A stretch of 64,000 nt of DNA, taken from the NCBI GenBank assembly GCA_963784645.1, contig CAWARY010000004.1, positions 1 through 64,000 of the forward strand, in the 5' to 3' direction. Every line of letters starts with the position of its first letter. The stretch's first letter is position 1. This document shows positions 17,167-25,828 of the stretch, one piece after another. A model generated the notes under the pieces. That model was given only the letters and a program-made list of their open reading frames with translations. It searched no databases and was not told where the DNA came from. Both the position numbers and the translations under genes were made by a program. The stretch comes from JBBRVW01 sp963784645 (lineage in GTDB: Bacteria > Actinomycetota > Actinomycetes > JACCUZ01).

Positions 17167-19026
17167 GTGGCGTTCGCAGCGCCGCCGTGGGGTCGGCGGG
17201 TCTCCCTCGAACGCCTCGAGCCGGCCGTACCGCTCTTCCTGGGGCTGCACGGTCTCGCGATCATGCTGATCGACCCCGGTTCCGCGCTCCTCACCGCCGG
17301 CTTCGCCGGGATCTGCGTGCTCGGCGTCGCCGGGCTCGCCGGGTGGACCACGACGCGGGCGGTGGTCCTGCGCGCGACGGCCACCCTGGGCTTCGCGCTC
17401 CTGGTGCAGCTGGAGTACGCGGACCTCGTGCCGGCGATGCTGCAGTGGTACTACTGCGTCGCCGCCGTCTACAGCCTGCTGATGACCGGCTGGCGCGCCG
17501 CCCTCGTCGGACCCCTCACCGCGGCCTGCTACTTCGTCCAGGTGCTGTTCGGCTCGGCGCCGGTCCCCCTCGGCGTCGCTGCCCTCCGGTCGGGGGTGCT
17601 GGCCGCGCTGGGTCTGGTGATGTACCTGGCCGGCCGGTCCTACCGGCAGGCCCGCTCCGACGCGGAGCGCGGTCGGGTCGAGGCCGAGGCCGCGAGCCAC
17701 CGGTTGACGTACGCCGCCGCCCACGACGCCCTCACCGACCTTCCGAACCGTGAGAGCTTCCTCGCGGCGATCGCGGACGCCATGTCCCACGGGACGGCGG
17801 CGTGCACCGCCCTGGTCTTCGACGTCGACCGCTTCAAGAGCGTCAACGACGCGATGGGTCATGCCAGCGGCGACCGGATGATCGTGGCAGTGGCACGACG
17901 GCTCGCCGGCTGGGCCGCCGCCCGCCCCGAGCGGGACACCGGCGTGCTGAGCATCGCCCGGCGGGGCGGTGACGCGTTCGGCGTCCTCCTCGACGGTGCG
18001 GCCGACCGCGGTGCGCGCGCCGCGGAGAGCCTGCTGCGCGCGTTCGACGAGCCGTTCACCATCGACGGACGCCGGCTGAGCATCACGGTGTCCGTCGGGA
18101 CGGCCACGACCGGTCCGTCGGGCACGACTCCGACTGAGCTCCTCCGTGCCGCCGACGTCGCCCTCTACGAGGCCAAGGCCGATGGGCGCAACCGGGTCGC
18201 TGCGTTCGACGCGTCGATGTCGCAGAGCACCCCTCGGACGCTGAGCCTCGAGCAGGACCTTCGAGCCGCGGTACGGGCCGGGGACATCGCACTGCACTTC
18301 CAGCCGATCGTCGGTGTGGCCTCGGGTGACATCGTCGGCGTCGAGGCACTGGCCCGCTGGTTCCGTCCGGACGGTCCCGTGCCACCTGATGTCTTCATCG
18401 CCGTCGCCGAGTCGCTGGGGCTGATCGGCGAGCTCGGGCGACGGGTCCTGGCGGATGCTCTGGACGCTCTCGCGGCGTGGCGCCGCGCAGGCCTGCCGAT
18501 GACCTACGTCGCGGTGAACGTGTCACCGCTGCAGCTGCGCGACCCCGACTTCGTCGTGACGGTCTCCGACCTGCTCGCCTCCCGTGACCTTGCGCCGGCG
18601 GCCCTGGTCGTCGAGATCACGGAAGGGGCCGTCATGGAGGCGTCGGCGGCGGTGGCCACCGCGCTCTCCGACCTGCGCGCGCTGGGGGTCGGCCTGTCGA
18701 TGGACGACTTCGGCACCGGGTACTCGTCGCTGGCCAGGCTCGGACAGCTGCCGGTCACCGAGATCAAGGTCGACCGGTCGTTCATCGCCGAGCTGCCGGG
18801 CGACGACACGATGACGCGCATCGTCCTCGAGCTCGCCAGCCGATTCGGCCTGCACACCGTCGCCGAGGGCGTCGAGGACGCGGCCCAGCTGGCGGCGTTG
18901 CGCCGCCTCGGCTGCGACACGGCGCAGGGCTACCACCTGCACCGCCCGCTGCCTCCCGAGGACGTCCCGGCCCTGTTCGGGGGCGACGCCCTCGCCGCCA
19001 CCGACGTCACGACCGCCAGGGCCTAG
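17167..19026 (+). CDS. membrane GGDEF-EAL protein, probable c-di-GMP phosphodiesterase
   Basis: 619 residues from the GTG at 17167 (site AAGGGGG); upstream in-frame starts give an Arg-rich leader. Residues 15-180 hold five to six membrane helices (a MASE-like sensor). The GGDEF domain has DALTDLPNRESF and FDVDRFKSVND, but its signature reads RRGGDAF: the Glu needed for cyclase activity is replaced. The EAL domain keeps EALARW, DDFGTGYSSL, IKVDRSFI and AEGVE. I infer that it degrades c-di-GMP, with the GGDEF part acting as a GTP sensor. A TAGCCT box at 17103-17108 could be its -10. Confidence 0.92.
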   Translation: MAFAAPPWGRRVSLERLEPAVPLFLGLHGLAIMLIDPGSALLTAGFAGICVLGVAGLAGWTTTRAVVLRATATLGFALLVQLEYADLVPAMLQWYYCVAAVYSLLMTGWRAALVGPLTAACYFVQVLFGSAPVPLGVAALRSGVLAALGLVMYLAGRSYRQARSDAERGRVEAEAASHRLTYAAAHDALTDLPNRESFLAAIADAMSHGTAACTALVFDVDRFKSVNDAMGHASGDRMIVAVARRLAGWAAARPERDTGVLSIARRGGDAFGVLLDGAADRGARAAESLLRAFDEPFTIDGRRLSITVSVGTATTGPSGTTPTELLRAADVALYEAKADGRNRVAAFDASMSQSTPRTLSLEQDLRAAVRAGDIALHFQPIVGVASGDIVGVEALARWFRPDGPVPPDVFIAVAESLGLIGELGRRVLADALDALAAWRRAGLPMTYVAVNVSPLQLRDPDFVVTVSDLLASRDLAPAALVVEITEGAVMEASAAVATALSDLRALGVGLSMDDFGTGYSSLARLGQLPVTEIKVDRSFIAELPGDDTMTRIVLELASRFGLHTVAEGVEDAAQLAALRRLGCDTAQGYHLHRPLPPEDVPALFGGDALAATDVTTARA

Positions 19027-19043
19027 CCCGGCCCGTCGGACCG

Positions 19044-19973
19044 TCAGGCGTGGGTGTGGCTCTCGTGGTCGCCGTGCCCGGCGGCCTCGAGCTGGAAGGT
19101 GGAGTGCTCGATCGAGATGCCGTGGTGGGAGGCGACGCACTGCTGCAGCTGGTCGAGGATCTGCGGTACGTGCCCGTCGTGGAAGCAACCGTCGTCGACG
19201 ACCACGTGGGCACTGAGCACCGGCAGGTCGGAGGAGACCCGGGAGGCATGCAGGTCGTGGACGTCGCGGACGTGCGGCAGCTGGAGGATGTGTGCCCGCA
19301 CGTCGTCGAGGTCGAGACCCTTGGGAGTGGCTTCCAGCAGCACGTCGACCGTCTCGCGCAGCAGCCGCCAGGTGCGCGGCAGGATCAGGCCGCCGATGAC
19401 GAGGGACGCGACGGCGTCGGCCCGCTGCCAGCCGAGCACGGCGATGGCCCCTGCGGCGAGCAGCACAGCGGCCGACCCCAGCGCGTCGTTGACGACCTCG
19501 AGGAAGGCCGCGCGCATGTTGAGGGTCGACCCGCGCTCGCCGGCAAGGACGGCGATGGCGACACCGTTGACGACAAGACCGACCAGCCCGAAGACGAGCA
19601 TCGCCGTCGACGCCACCTCCGGTGGGTCGAGCAGCCGCCGGATGCCCTCGACGAGGACGAACAGGCCGACCGCGAGGAGGACCGCGGCCTGTGCGGCGGC
19701 GGCGAGCACCTCGGCGCGCCGGTAGCCCCAGGTCCGCTGCGGGGTCGCCGGCCGCTGCGCCAGGACGGCGGCGACCAGCGCGAGGGTCAGGCCCGCGGCG
19801 TCGGTCAGCGCGTGCCCTGCGTCGGCGAGCAGGGCCAGCGACCCGGACACCGCAGCACCTACCAGCTCGACGAGCAGCGCGGCGGTGGTGAGGCCCAGGA
19901 CCACGGCCAGCTTGCGCCGGTGACCGGAGACCCCGCCGGCCAGGTCGGTGTGGTGGTGATGCGAGTGACCCAT
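19044..19973 (-). CDS. cation diffusion facilitator (Zn/Co/Cd exporter)
   Basis: 309 residues starting MGHSHHHHTDLAGG: a His-rich N-terminus typical of CzcD/ZitB-type proteins. Six membrane helices follow, with the metal sites SLALLADAGHALTDAAG (helix 2) and LEVVNDALGSAAVL (helix 5). The cytoplasmic C-terminal domain ends in HGDHESHTHA. It exports divalent cations by proton exchange. A longer reading upstream is possible but unconserved. It runs convergent to the GGDEF-EAL gene and divergent from the membrane protein at 20161. Confidence 0.93.
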   Translation of the reverse strand: MGHSHHHHTDLAGGVSGHRRKLAVVLGLTTAALLVELVGAAVSGSLALLADAGHALTDAAGLTLALVAAVLAQRPATPQRTWGYRRAEVLAAAAQAAVLLAVGLFVLVEGIRRLLDPPEVASTAMLVFGLVGLVVNGVAIAVLAGERGSTLNMRAAFLEVVNDALGSAAVLLAAGAIAVLGWQRADAVASLVIGGLILPRTWRLLRETVDVLLEATPKGLDLDDVRAHILQLPHVRDVHDLHASRVSSDLPVLSAHVVVDDGCFHDGHVPQILDQLQQCVASHHGISIEHSTFQLEAAGHGDHESHTHA

Positions 19974-20122
19974 CAGGCCGGCTCGGTCGCCGACGTGGCG
20001 AGCAGCGCGGGAAAGGTCGTCGGCACACCGCGACGGTACTGCCTGACGGCGCAGCACCTGCCGAACCTCCCCACTCCTCAGGAACTCGTCGACGTCCCCG
20101 GTGGTCCCTCGACTCATGGCGG

Positions 20123-20138
20123 TCAGGCGGTGTTCAGG
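20123..20138 (+). promoter_or_regulatory. TCAGG direct repeats, candidate response-regulator site
   Basis: TCAGG occurs at 20123 and again at 20134, an 11-bp period like OmpR-type binding sites; a third copy at 20078 is in phase about four turns upstream. It sits just before the COG4705 gene (20161), next to an OmpR-family two-component system. Binding is inferred. Confidence 0.35.
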
Positions 20139-20160
20139 TGCCGGCGGGCAGCGTGTCCGC

Positions 20161-20958
20161 ATGACCACTGATACCGCCCTGAGGTCCCGGCGCGACGTCG
20201 TCCGGACGATGCTGAACAAGGTTCCCGAGGTCACTCTCTTCTTCTGGGTGATCAAGATCCTGGCCACCACCGTCGGCGAGACAGCAGCCGACTACCTCAA
20301 CGAGACGCTCGGGTTCGGCCTCACCTGGACGACGGTCGTGATGACCGTCGCGACGGTCGCCCTCCTGGTCGCGCAGTTCCGCACCCGGGCCTACGTCGCG
20401 CCCGTCTACTGGGCGGTGGTCGTGTTCATCAGCGTCGTCGGCACGCTGATCACCGACAACCTCACCGACCGTTTCGGCGTGCCGCTCGCGTTGAGCACGG
20501 CGGTGTTCGCGGTGCTGCTCGCCGGGACCTTCGCACTCTGGTACCGGAGCGAGCGCACCCTGTCGATCCACTCGATCGTCACCACGCGACGCGAGAGCTG
20601 GTACTGGCTCGCGATCCTCTTCACGTTCGCACTCGGCACGGCGGCCGGTGACCTCGTGGGCGAGCAGTTCAGCCTCGGCTACGGGGTCTCCGTCCTGCTG
20701 TTCGCGGCGGCCATCGCGCTGGTGACGATCGCGCACCTCGGGTTCAAGGCGAACGCCGTCCTCTCCTTCTGGCTCGCCTACATCCTGACCAGGCCGCTCG
20801 GTGCCTCGGTCGGTGACCTGATGTCGCAGTCGCACAAGCACGGTGGGCTCGGCCTCGGCACGACGGGGACGAGCGTCCTCTTCCTCGGCGCGATCCTGGT
20901 CCTCGTCGGCTACCTCACGGTGACGCGGGTGGACCGCACCCAGGTGGAGACCGTCTGA
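20161..20958 (+). CDS. COG4705-like integral membrane protein
   Basis: 265 residues from the ATG at 20161. About seven to eight hydrophobic helices. The family signature NKVPEVTLFFWVIKIL with TTVGETAADYLNE at the N-terminus and a second related half (FTFALGTAAGDLVGE) indicate an internal repeat. The family is uncharacterised but often lies beside OmpR-type sensor/regulator pairs, as here, where the kinase gene is convergent. A role in envelope or metal response is possible but unproven. Confidence 0.85.
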   Translation: MTTDTALRSRRDVVRTMLNKVPEVTLFFWVIKILATTVGETAADYLNETLGFGLTWTTVVMTVATVALLVAQFRTRAYVAPVYWAVVVFISVVGTLITDNLTDRFGVPLALSTAVFAVLLAGTFALWYRSERTLSIHSIVTTRRESWYWLAILFTFALGTAAGDLVGEQFSLGYGVSVLLFAAAIALVTIAHLGFKANAVLSFWLAYILTRPLGASVGDLMSQSHKHGGLGLGTTGTSVLFLGAILVLVGYLTVTRVDRTQVETV

Positions 20959-20966
20959 CGTCGGTG

Positions 20967-20999
20967 GTCCTGCCGCCGGCCTCAGGCCGGCGGCAGGAC
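20967..20999. terminator. 15-bp stem between convergent genes
   Basis: GTCCTGCCGCCGGCC and GGCCGGCGGCAGGAC pair perfectly around TCA. It starts 9 bp after the COG4705 stop and also covers the last codons of the minus-strand kinase, so it is a shared terminator built partly into coding sequence. Confidence 0.7.
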
Positions 21000-22310
21000 G
21001 ACGACGAACTCTGACCCCGTGCCGCCGTCGAGGGTGATGTCCCCGCCGGCGGCACGGGCCAGCCGCCGGGCCAGGGCCAGCCCCAGCCCGGCGCCGGCAT
21101 GCCCGTCGTCGGGGTCGGCCCGCCGTCCCGGCTCGAAGACGTCGGAGCGGAAGTCGGCCGGGACGCCGGGACCGTCGTCCGAGACGCGCACCTGCACCGC
21201 AGCCCCGGCCCGGGTGCCGGTCACCGTGATCCTCGTCCGTGCGTAGCGCGAGGCGTTGCCCACCAGCGCGGTGAGGATGCGTGCCAGGACGTCGGTGGTG
21301 ACCCCCGCCTCCAGCGCCGCCGGCACGTCGACGACGCGCTCGAGCCCGGGCGCCTCGAGCGCCGCCAGGACCTCGTCGGCGACCGGTCGCACGGCGCACC
21401 TGCCCGGCGCCTCGGTCACGACCTGGGCGGCCTGGGCCAGCAGGTCGTCGAGCAGCGACGCCATCCGGGTGGCCGTCGCGGCGATCGCCTCGTGGCCGCG
21501 TCTCCGCTCGACCTCGTCGCGCGGTGCGGAGAGCAGCAGCTCGGCCTCCGTGGCGATGACGGCGAGCGGCGTGCGCAGCTCGTGCGAGATCTCCGCGGCG
21601 AGCTGCTGCTCGTGGCGCAGCACCGCACCGATCCGGTCGAGGACGACGTCGAGGCTCCCGGCGAGGTCGCGCAGCTCTTCCGGGCGCGGTGCGTCGCCGA
21701 AGCGCTGGCCCACGTCGTGCGCGCTCCACAACGCTGCCTGCTCCGCCATCTCGGAGACCGGCACGAGGGCGCGCCGCACCACCTGACGAGTCGCGGCGAA
21801 GGCGCCTGCCAGCACGAACAGGGCGAGCAGGGCCGAGCCGACCAGGGCGACCCGCGAGGTACGCCGGTACGGCGCGAGGCTGGTCTCGACGACGATGGCC
21901 CCGACCTGCTCGCCGGTCTGCCGGACCGGACGGACGTAGAGCCGCACCGCCGGTCCGCTGCCGACCTCGCGGAACCTCGGGCCGCCGGCCGTGGCCATCT
22001 CGCGGGCCAGCGATGTCGCCGCGGTGGACGCGCGTGGCTGCTCGACCGCCGTGCCGCCGTCGAACACCCAGACCCCGGCGTCCAGCGCCTCGTCGTTGGC
22101 CGGCTCGCGCACGGTGACGGCACCGGAGTCGTCCACGTGGACGGTGACTGCGACCGCGGCGGCACGGGCGCGCAGGACGCCGTCGGCCTGCCGTCCCAGC
22201 TGCACGCCCAGGAGCACGTTGAACAGCGCCGTCAGCACGAGGACCCACGCTCCGGTGCTGACGAGGGCGACCAGTGCGAGCCGGTTGCGCAGCGTGCGGG
22301 GCTGCGTCAC
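20982..22310 (-). CDS. two-component sensor histidine kinase
   Basis: 442 residues. Helix 1 is at residues 12-33 and helix 2 at 153-173, with a periplasmic-side sensor of about 115 residues between them. HAMP follows, then the H-box AEISHELRTPLAVIA (phosphorylated His), N-box LVGNASRYA and G-box VSDDGPGVP with GAGLGLALARRLA. It phosphorylates the regulator encoded just upstream; the two ORFs overlap by 4 nt. The sensor ligand is unknown. The kinase is second in the operon, after the regulator, which is common in actinobacteria. Confidence 0.95.
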   Translation of the reverse strand: MTQPRTLRNRLALVALVSTGAWVLVLTALFNVLLGVQLGRQADGVLRARAAAVAVTVHVDDSGAVTVREPANDEALDAGVWVFDGGTAVEQPRASTAATSLAREMATAGGPRFREVGSGPAVRLYVRPVRQTGEQVGAIVVETSLAPYRRTSRVALVGSALLALFVLAGAFAATRQVVRRALVPVSEMAEQAALWSAHDVGQRFGDAPRPEELRDLAGSLDVVLDRIGAVLRHEQQLAAEISHELRTPLAVIATEAELLLSAPRDEVERRRGHEAIAATATRMASLLDDLLAQAAQVVTEAPGRCAVRPVADEVLAALEAPGLERVVDVPAALEAGVTTDVLARILTALVGNASRYARTRITVTGTRAGAAVQVRVSDDGPGVPADFRSDVFEPGRRADPDDGHAGAGLGLALARRLARAAGGDITLDGGTGSEFVVVLPPA

Positions 22311-22972
22311 GACACGCGGTACCCGACGCCGCGCACCGTGACCACGGTCTGCGAGGTGCCGGCCTCGACGAGCTTGCGGCGGATCTTGGCGACGTACTGG
22401 TCGAGGGTGTTGTCGGCGACGATGGAGCCGTGTGCCCAGGCGGCCGCCACCAGCTCGTTGCGCCGGACGACGCCGCGAGGCTCGGCCATCAGCCGCGCGA
22501 GCAGCCGGAACTCGGTCGGTGACAGCGGTACGCGGCCGGCCGGACCGGTGAGGTCGTGGCCGCTCGGGTCCAGGTGCACGTCACCCGTCGTGGTGCCGGT
22601 GGGCTCGCCGGACCGGCGCACCGCCACCTGCAGCCGGGCCACCAGCTCGGCCAGGTGGAAGGGCTTGGCGAGGTAGTCGTCGCCACCCGCCGCGAACCCC
22701 GACAGCCGGTCGGTCACGCCGTCCTTCGCGGTGAGGAACACGACGGGTGCGGTGGTGCCGCCCGCGCGCATCGCCTGGCAGACGTCGCGGCCGTCGGCGT
22801 CCGGCAGGCCGATGTCGAGGACGACGACGTCGAAACGAGAGGCCTTCGCCGTGCGCAGCGCGCCGGACCCGTCGGCCGCCGTGGTCACCTCGAAGCCGGC
22901 CTCGCGCAGAGCGCGGGCCACGACGTCACGCAGCCCGTGGTCGTCCTCGACGACGAGTACCCGTCCGCTCAC
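22307..22972 (-). CDS. OmpR/PhoB family response regulator
   Basis: 221 residues. The receiver domain (residues 1-115) has the acidic pair VVEDDHGLRD, the phosphorylated Asp in VVLDIGLPDADG, and Lys in DDYLAKPFHL. A winged helix of the Trans_reg_C type follows (LSPTEFRLLARLMAEP, then VDQ-type wing NTLDQYVAKIRRKL). It should activate or repress genes with tandem direct repeats; the TCAGG repeats at 20123 are one candidate. Confidence 0.95.
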   Translation of the reverse strand: MSGRVLVVEDDHGLRDVVARALREAGFEVTTAADGSGALRTAKASRFDVVVLDIGLPDADGRDVCQAMRAGGTTAPVVFLTAKDGVTDRLSGFAAGGDDYLAKPFHLAELVARLQVAVRRSGEPTGTTTGDVHLDPSGHDLTGPAGRVPLSPTEFRLLARLMAEPRGVVRRNELVAAAWAHGSIVADNTLDQYVAKIRRKLVEAGTSQTVVTVRGVGYRVS

Positions 22973-23035
22973 GCGGACATCATCGCCCGAAGAGGTACGA
23001 CGCCTGACGTGCGGCCCGGTCGAGGGCGCGCGAGG

Positions 23036-23236
23036 TCAGCCGAGCGGGCGGGCGAGCACCTGCTCGCGCCACCAGGCGTCGACCGCACGGCGCTCGACCA
23101 GCGAGCCGCCCGACGACCAGGGATCGTGGACGACGGTCGGCAGGACGGACAGTGCCGCGAGGCTGACGCTCGCGTACGACGCTGCCTCGGCCACCGAGAG
23201 CAGCGGGCGCTCGGCCAGGCGGACGGACTCGCTCAT
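23036..23236 (-). CDS. small excisionase-like helix-turn-helix protein (divergent)
   Basis: 66 residues from an ATG whose first bases overlap the stop of a 25-residue ORF (ATGA). The codon pattern is strongly biased to G/C third positions. The core (LLSVAEAASYASVSLAALSV, then GGSLVERRAVDAWWREQVL) has the spacing of the MerR/excisionase (HTH_17) fold, namely a -L-xEAA-Y-VS- helix pair, then GG-R and a D-W helix, but with weak recognition-helix residues. It could bind DNA or be a degenerate relative. No recombinase is nearby, so a transcription role is likelier than excision. Confidence 0.5.
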   Translation of the reverse strand: MSESVRLAERPLLSVAEAASYASVSLAALSVLPTVVHDPWSSGGSLVERRAVDAWWREQVLARPLG

Positions 23237-23310
23237 GCGCGCACCGCCGCCGTCGCGACGACATCGTCGCTGGGGATGCCGGAAAGGTGGGGGGCGAGGC
23301 GCACGTTCAT
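23233..23310 (-). CDS. 25-residue leader ORF
   Basis: Reads MNVRLAPHLSGIPSDDVVAT then AAVRA and stops at TGA overlapping the next ATG. Most codons end in G or C. There is no ribosome site, so it may be read from a leaderless mRNA. It could couple translation of the downstream HTH-like gene. The call is weak because of its length. Confidence 0.35.
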   Translation of the reverse strand: MNVRLAPHLSGIPSDDVVATAAVRA

Positions 23311-23390
23311 GGTGAGTAGATCGACTTTCCTTGACCTGCGCTTGACCGCCGAACGGGTGAGAGCATGACGAAGCGGACATCGTGCCGGCA

Positions 23391-24194
23391 TCAGTCCCCG
23401 CCACCCGTGCTGGCATCGTCGGCGGCCCCGTCGTCCGACCCGCCGCCTCCGTCGCCGGACCCGTCGGACCCGCCGCCGCTCGTGTCGTCGCTCCTGTCGT
23501 CGGTGGCGCCGTCGTCGCTCTCGCCGTCGTCCCCGGACGGCGTGGTCGGAGAGGGGGTGCTGCCGGCCCGCTTCCGGTGGTCGTCGCCGGGGTCGGTGTC
23601 CCCGGCCTCGTCGCGGTCGGCCACCCCGGTGCCGCCGGGTGCCTGGCTGCCACGGGCGGCCGGCGGGGCCGCTGCTCCGCCGGTCGTCGCCGTACCGGCC
23701 GACCGGTGGGTGCGCCCCGGACCGGCGTCGGCGGGCGACGGCGTGGGCATCGACCGGGGGGTGGGCTCAGCGTCGTCGGGACGCGGCACCGATCCGGAGG
23801 GCGTGCCCGGCAGGTCCGACGGCGTGACCACGATGTCCGGCGACTGCCCGCCTGCGACGACGACGGCGACGGCTGCGACAGCGGCCGCCGCGGTGAGCGC
23901 GAGCCTCGCACCGAGGCTGCCGGGGACGAGGCCACGCAGGACCGCCGCACGTGGGCGCTGCGGCGGAGCGGCCGGTGGGCGGCCGAGGACCACGACCAGC
24001 TCGGGCTCGGCCGCCGACGGCGTCGGCGTGGCTGCCGGCGACGTCCCGATCGCGCGGGCGGCCAGGAACGTGGCGAGCGCCTCGTTGGCGCGGGGCCGGG
24101 GGAGTGCGTCAGGGCGCATTGCGGAGAGCAGGTCGGCCACCCGGGCGTCACCGTCGTCCGGCGACCGGCGCAGATCGGCGAGGAGGTCGCTCAT
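23391..24194 (-). CDS. single-pass membrane protein, probable sigma-factor regulator
   Basis: 267 residues, start overlapping the sigma gene stop by 4 nt. Residues 1-105 are cytoplasmic (MSDLLADLRRSPDDGDARVA..., with a Pro/Ala-rich linker). One membrane helix is at about 112-132. The remainder is an extracytoplasmic Asp/Ser/Gly-rich, very acidic tail. There is no HxxxCxxC zinc motif of canonical anti-sigma factors. Gene order and topology suggest that it restrains or senses for the ECF sigma; the acidic tail may bind cations. Family not recognised. Confidence 0.75.
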   Translation of the reverse strand: MSDLLADLRRSPDDGDARVADLLSAMRPDALPRPRANEALATFLAARAIGTSPAATPTPSAAEPELVVVLGRPPAAPPQRPRAAVLRGLVPGSLGARLALTAAAAVAAVAVVVAGGQSPDIVVTPSDLPGTPSGSVPRPDDAEPTPRSMPTPSPADAGPGRTHRSAGTATTGGAAAPPAARGSQAPGGTGVADRDEAGDTDPGDDHRKRAGSTPSPTTPSGDDGESDDGATDDRSDDTSGGGSDGSGDGGGGSDDGAADDASTGGGD

Positions 24195-24784
24195 GTCACC
24201 CTGCCCATCGTTCGGCGGGCGTCCGGGGATACGGCTTCCTCGTCCGCCATCGCGCGGCGCAGGCGGGCCAGCGCCCGGTGCTGCAGCGCCTTGACGGCTC
24301 CGACCGGCTTGCCCAGGACCGTCGCGGTCTCGGCGAGCGACAGGTCGGCGACGACCCGGAGCAGCAGCACGGCCCGTTGGTCCTCGGTGAGGCCGTCCAG
24401 CCGGCTCCGAGCGTCCGAACCGCCGAGCCGGTCCAGCGCCTCGTCCTCGGCGCTACGGGCGACCCGGCCTCCTGCCAGCTCGTCCGCCGTGCCGCCGATC
24501 GGGTCGACGAGGCGCTCACGGGACTGCGGGCGGCGCATGGCGTCCACGCCCTTGTGGTGGGCGATGGTGAACAGCCAGGCCCGGAAGTGGGCACCGTCCC
24601 CGTCGAAGCTGTCGAGGCGCCGGAAGGCTGCGAGGAAGACCTCCGAGGTGACGTCGTCGGCTTCGCGCACTCCGCGGCCGCGCAGGTAGGCGGCGACCGG
24701 CGGGGCCAGCAGCTCCCAGATCCGGCCGAAGGCCCATCCACCGCCGGTGCGGGCAGCGTCGACGAGCAGGTCGAGCTCGTCCAC
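24191..24784 (-). CDS. RNA polymerase ECF-type sigma factor
   Basis: 197 residues from the GTG at 24784, which follows GGAGGA. Region 2 contains ADDVTSEVFLAAFRRLDSF and FRAWLFTIAHHKGVDAMRR; region 4 contains LTEDQRAVLLLRVVADLSLA and KPVGAVKALQHRALARLRR. A TTG at 24898 could extend it by 38 residues, but that TTG belongs to a TTGACC -35-like box (24893-24898), so the short form is preferred. It probably directs RNA polymerase to a stress regulon. It is divergent from the RTX-like gene at 25046, a possible target. Confidence 0.9.
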   Translation of the reverse strand: MDELDLLVDAARTGGGWAFGRIWELLAPPVAAYLRGRGVREADDVTSEVFLAAFRRLDSFDGDGAHFRAWLFTIAHHKGVDAMRRPQSRERLVDPIGGTADELAGGRVARSAEDEALDRLGGSDARSRLDGLTEDQRAVLLLRVVADLSLAETATVLGKPVGAVKALQHRALARLRRAMADEEAVSPDARRTMGRVT

Positions 24785-25045
24785 CCGTCCTCCGCTGTTC
24801 GTTGCCGCCCCGGGACCAACCTCACCATCGACACCTACGAGCGAAGGCCTGAGCACGGTTTCACGACCGTTCTTTCCGGCGGGCAAACTCTCGGTCAAGC
24901 ACGGCGCCCGCCGCGCTCAGGAGGAGAACGCGGTGCGCCGTCCGGGCGACATCTCGTCACTGCCCGTATCCCCACCGGCACCGGCGCCGATGAGTAGCCA
25001 GAGCCGGCAGCACCGAGCCCGGCCCGGACCAAGGAGCACCCCTCG

Positions 25046-25648
25046 ATGACCATCTCCCGGACGAAGCTCCGCGCCCTGTCGCTCACCGCCACGCTGCCCT
25101 TCGCCTTCTTCGGCTACCAGGCCCTGCCGGTGTCGGCGGCCACGCCGACCTGCGCCGGTCAGGCCGCGACGATGGTCGTGGGCGCCGGCTCGGCGCACAC
25201 GGTGCGCGGCACCTCGCACCGTGACGTCGTCGTGGTCAAGGACGGCGGGCACGTCGTGCGCCTCCGCGGCGGCGACGACCTGCTCTGTGGGTCCACCGGG
25301 CACGACACCGTGTTCGGTGGCGGCGGCCGTGACCGGATCTTCGGCTCGGCGGGCCGGGACAGCCTCAGCGGCGGGTCGGACGACGACACCATCTCGGGCG
25401 GATCCGGTGACGACGACGAGTTCGGCGAGGACGGCGACGACTCGCTGAAGGGCAACGGCGGCGACGACGACCTGGTCGGCGGCGCCGGCGACGACGACCT
25501 CGAGGGCGACTCCGGCGACGACGACTGCGAGGAGAGCGCGACCTCCGGTCAGCAGTGCGACGACGAGGACGACGACGACCAGGGCGAGAACGAGAACGCT
25601 GACGACGACGGCTCGGACGACGACGGCGGCTCGGGTCACGACGACTGA
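25046..25648 (+). CDS. secreted RTX-like calcium-binding protein
   Basis: 200 residues; ATG with AAGGAG site. Residues 1-32 are a signal peptide (cleavage near VSAATPT). Residues 70-165 are glycine/aspartate repeats close to the RTX nonapeptide GGxGxDxUx (for example FGGGGRDRIFGSAGRD, SGGSDDDTISGGSGDDD); the rest is almost pure Asp/Glu/Gly/Ser. Two Cys pairs may form disulfides. Such repeats fold into a calcium-filled beta-roll outside the cell. The acidic tail makes it a strong cation sink. Followed by tandem 10-bp repeats and a terminator. Confidence 0.82.
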   Translation: MTISRTKLRALSLTATLPFAFFGYQALPVSAATPTCAGQAATMVVGAGSAHTVRGTSHRDVVVVKDGGHVVRLRGGDDLLCGSTGHDTVFGGGGRDRIFGSAGRDSLSGGSDDDTISGGSGDDDEFGEDGDDSLKGNGGDDDLVGGAGDDDLEGDSGDDDCEESATSGQQCDDEDDDDQGENENADDDGSDDDGGSGHDD

Positions 25649-25653
25649 TCTGG

Positions 25654-25683
25654 GCTGACGTCGGCTCACGTCGGCTGACGTCG
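25654..25683 (+). repeat. three tandem 10-bp repeats
   Basis: GCTGACGTCG at 25654, GCTCACGTCG at 25664 and GCTGACGTCG at 25674, each one helical turn apart, just after the RTX gene stop. They could be a slippage product or an in-phase protein-binding array with an ACGT core. Confidence 0.6.
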
Positions 25684-25716
25684 ACCACTTCGGCTCGATC
25701 GGCAGGCAGCAGCAAC

Positions 25717-25753
25717 CGGCGAGGGCCGGGTCGCCACGACCCGGCCCTCGCCG
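25717..25753 (+). terminator. 16-bp stem terminator after the RTX-like gene
   Basis: CGGCGAGGGCCGGGTC and GACCCGGCCCTCGCCG pair perfectly around GCCAC. It lies 69 bp after the stop of the RTX-like gene and 76 bp before the next start. No T-run. Confidence 0.7.
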
Positions 25754-25828
25754 CTACCGTCGTCCGGTCCGGGGTCGAGCCGTCGTGCTGCGCGAGCAGC
25801 CACCAGCAGACCCGCCTGGAGCGAAGCG

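Noticed and set aside
24785..24898. N-terminal extension of the sigma factor from TTG 24898
   Set aside because: The TTG is part of a TTGACC box and the extension is not sigma-like; GTG 24784 has a GGAGGA site.
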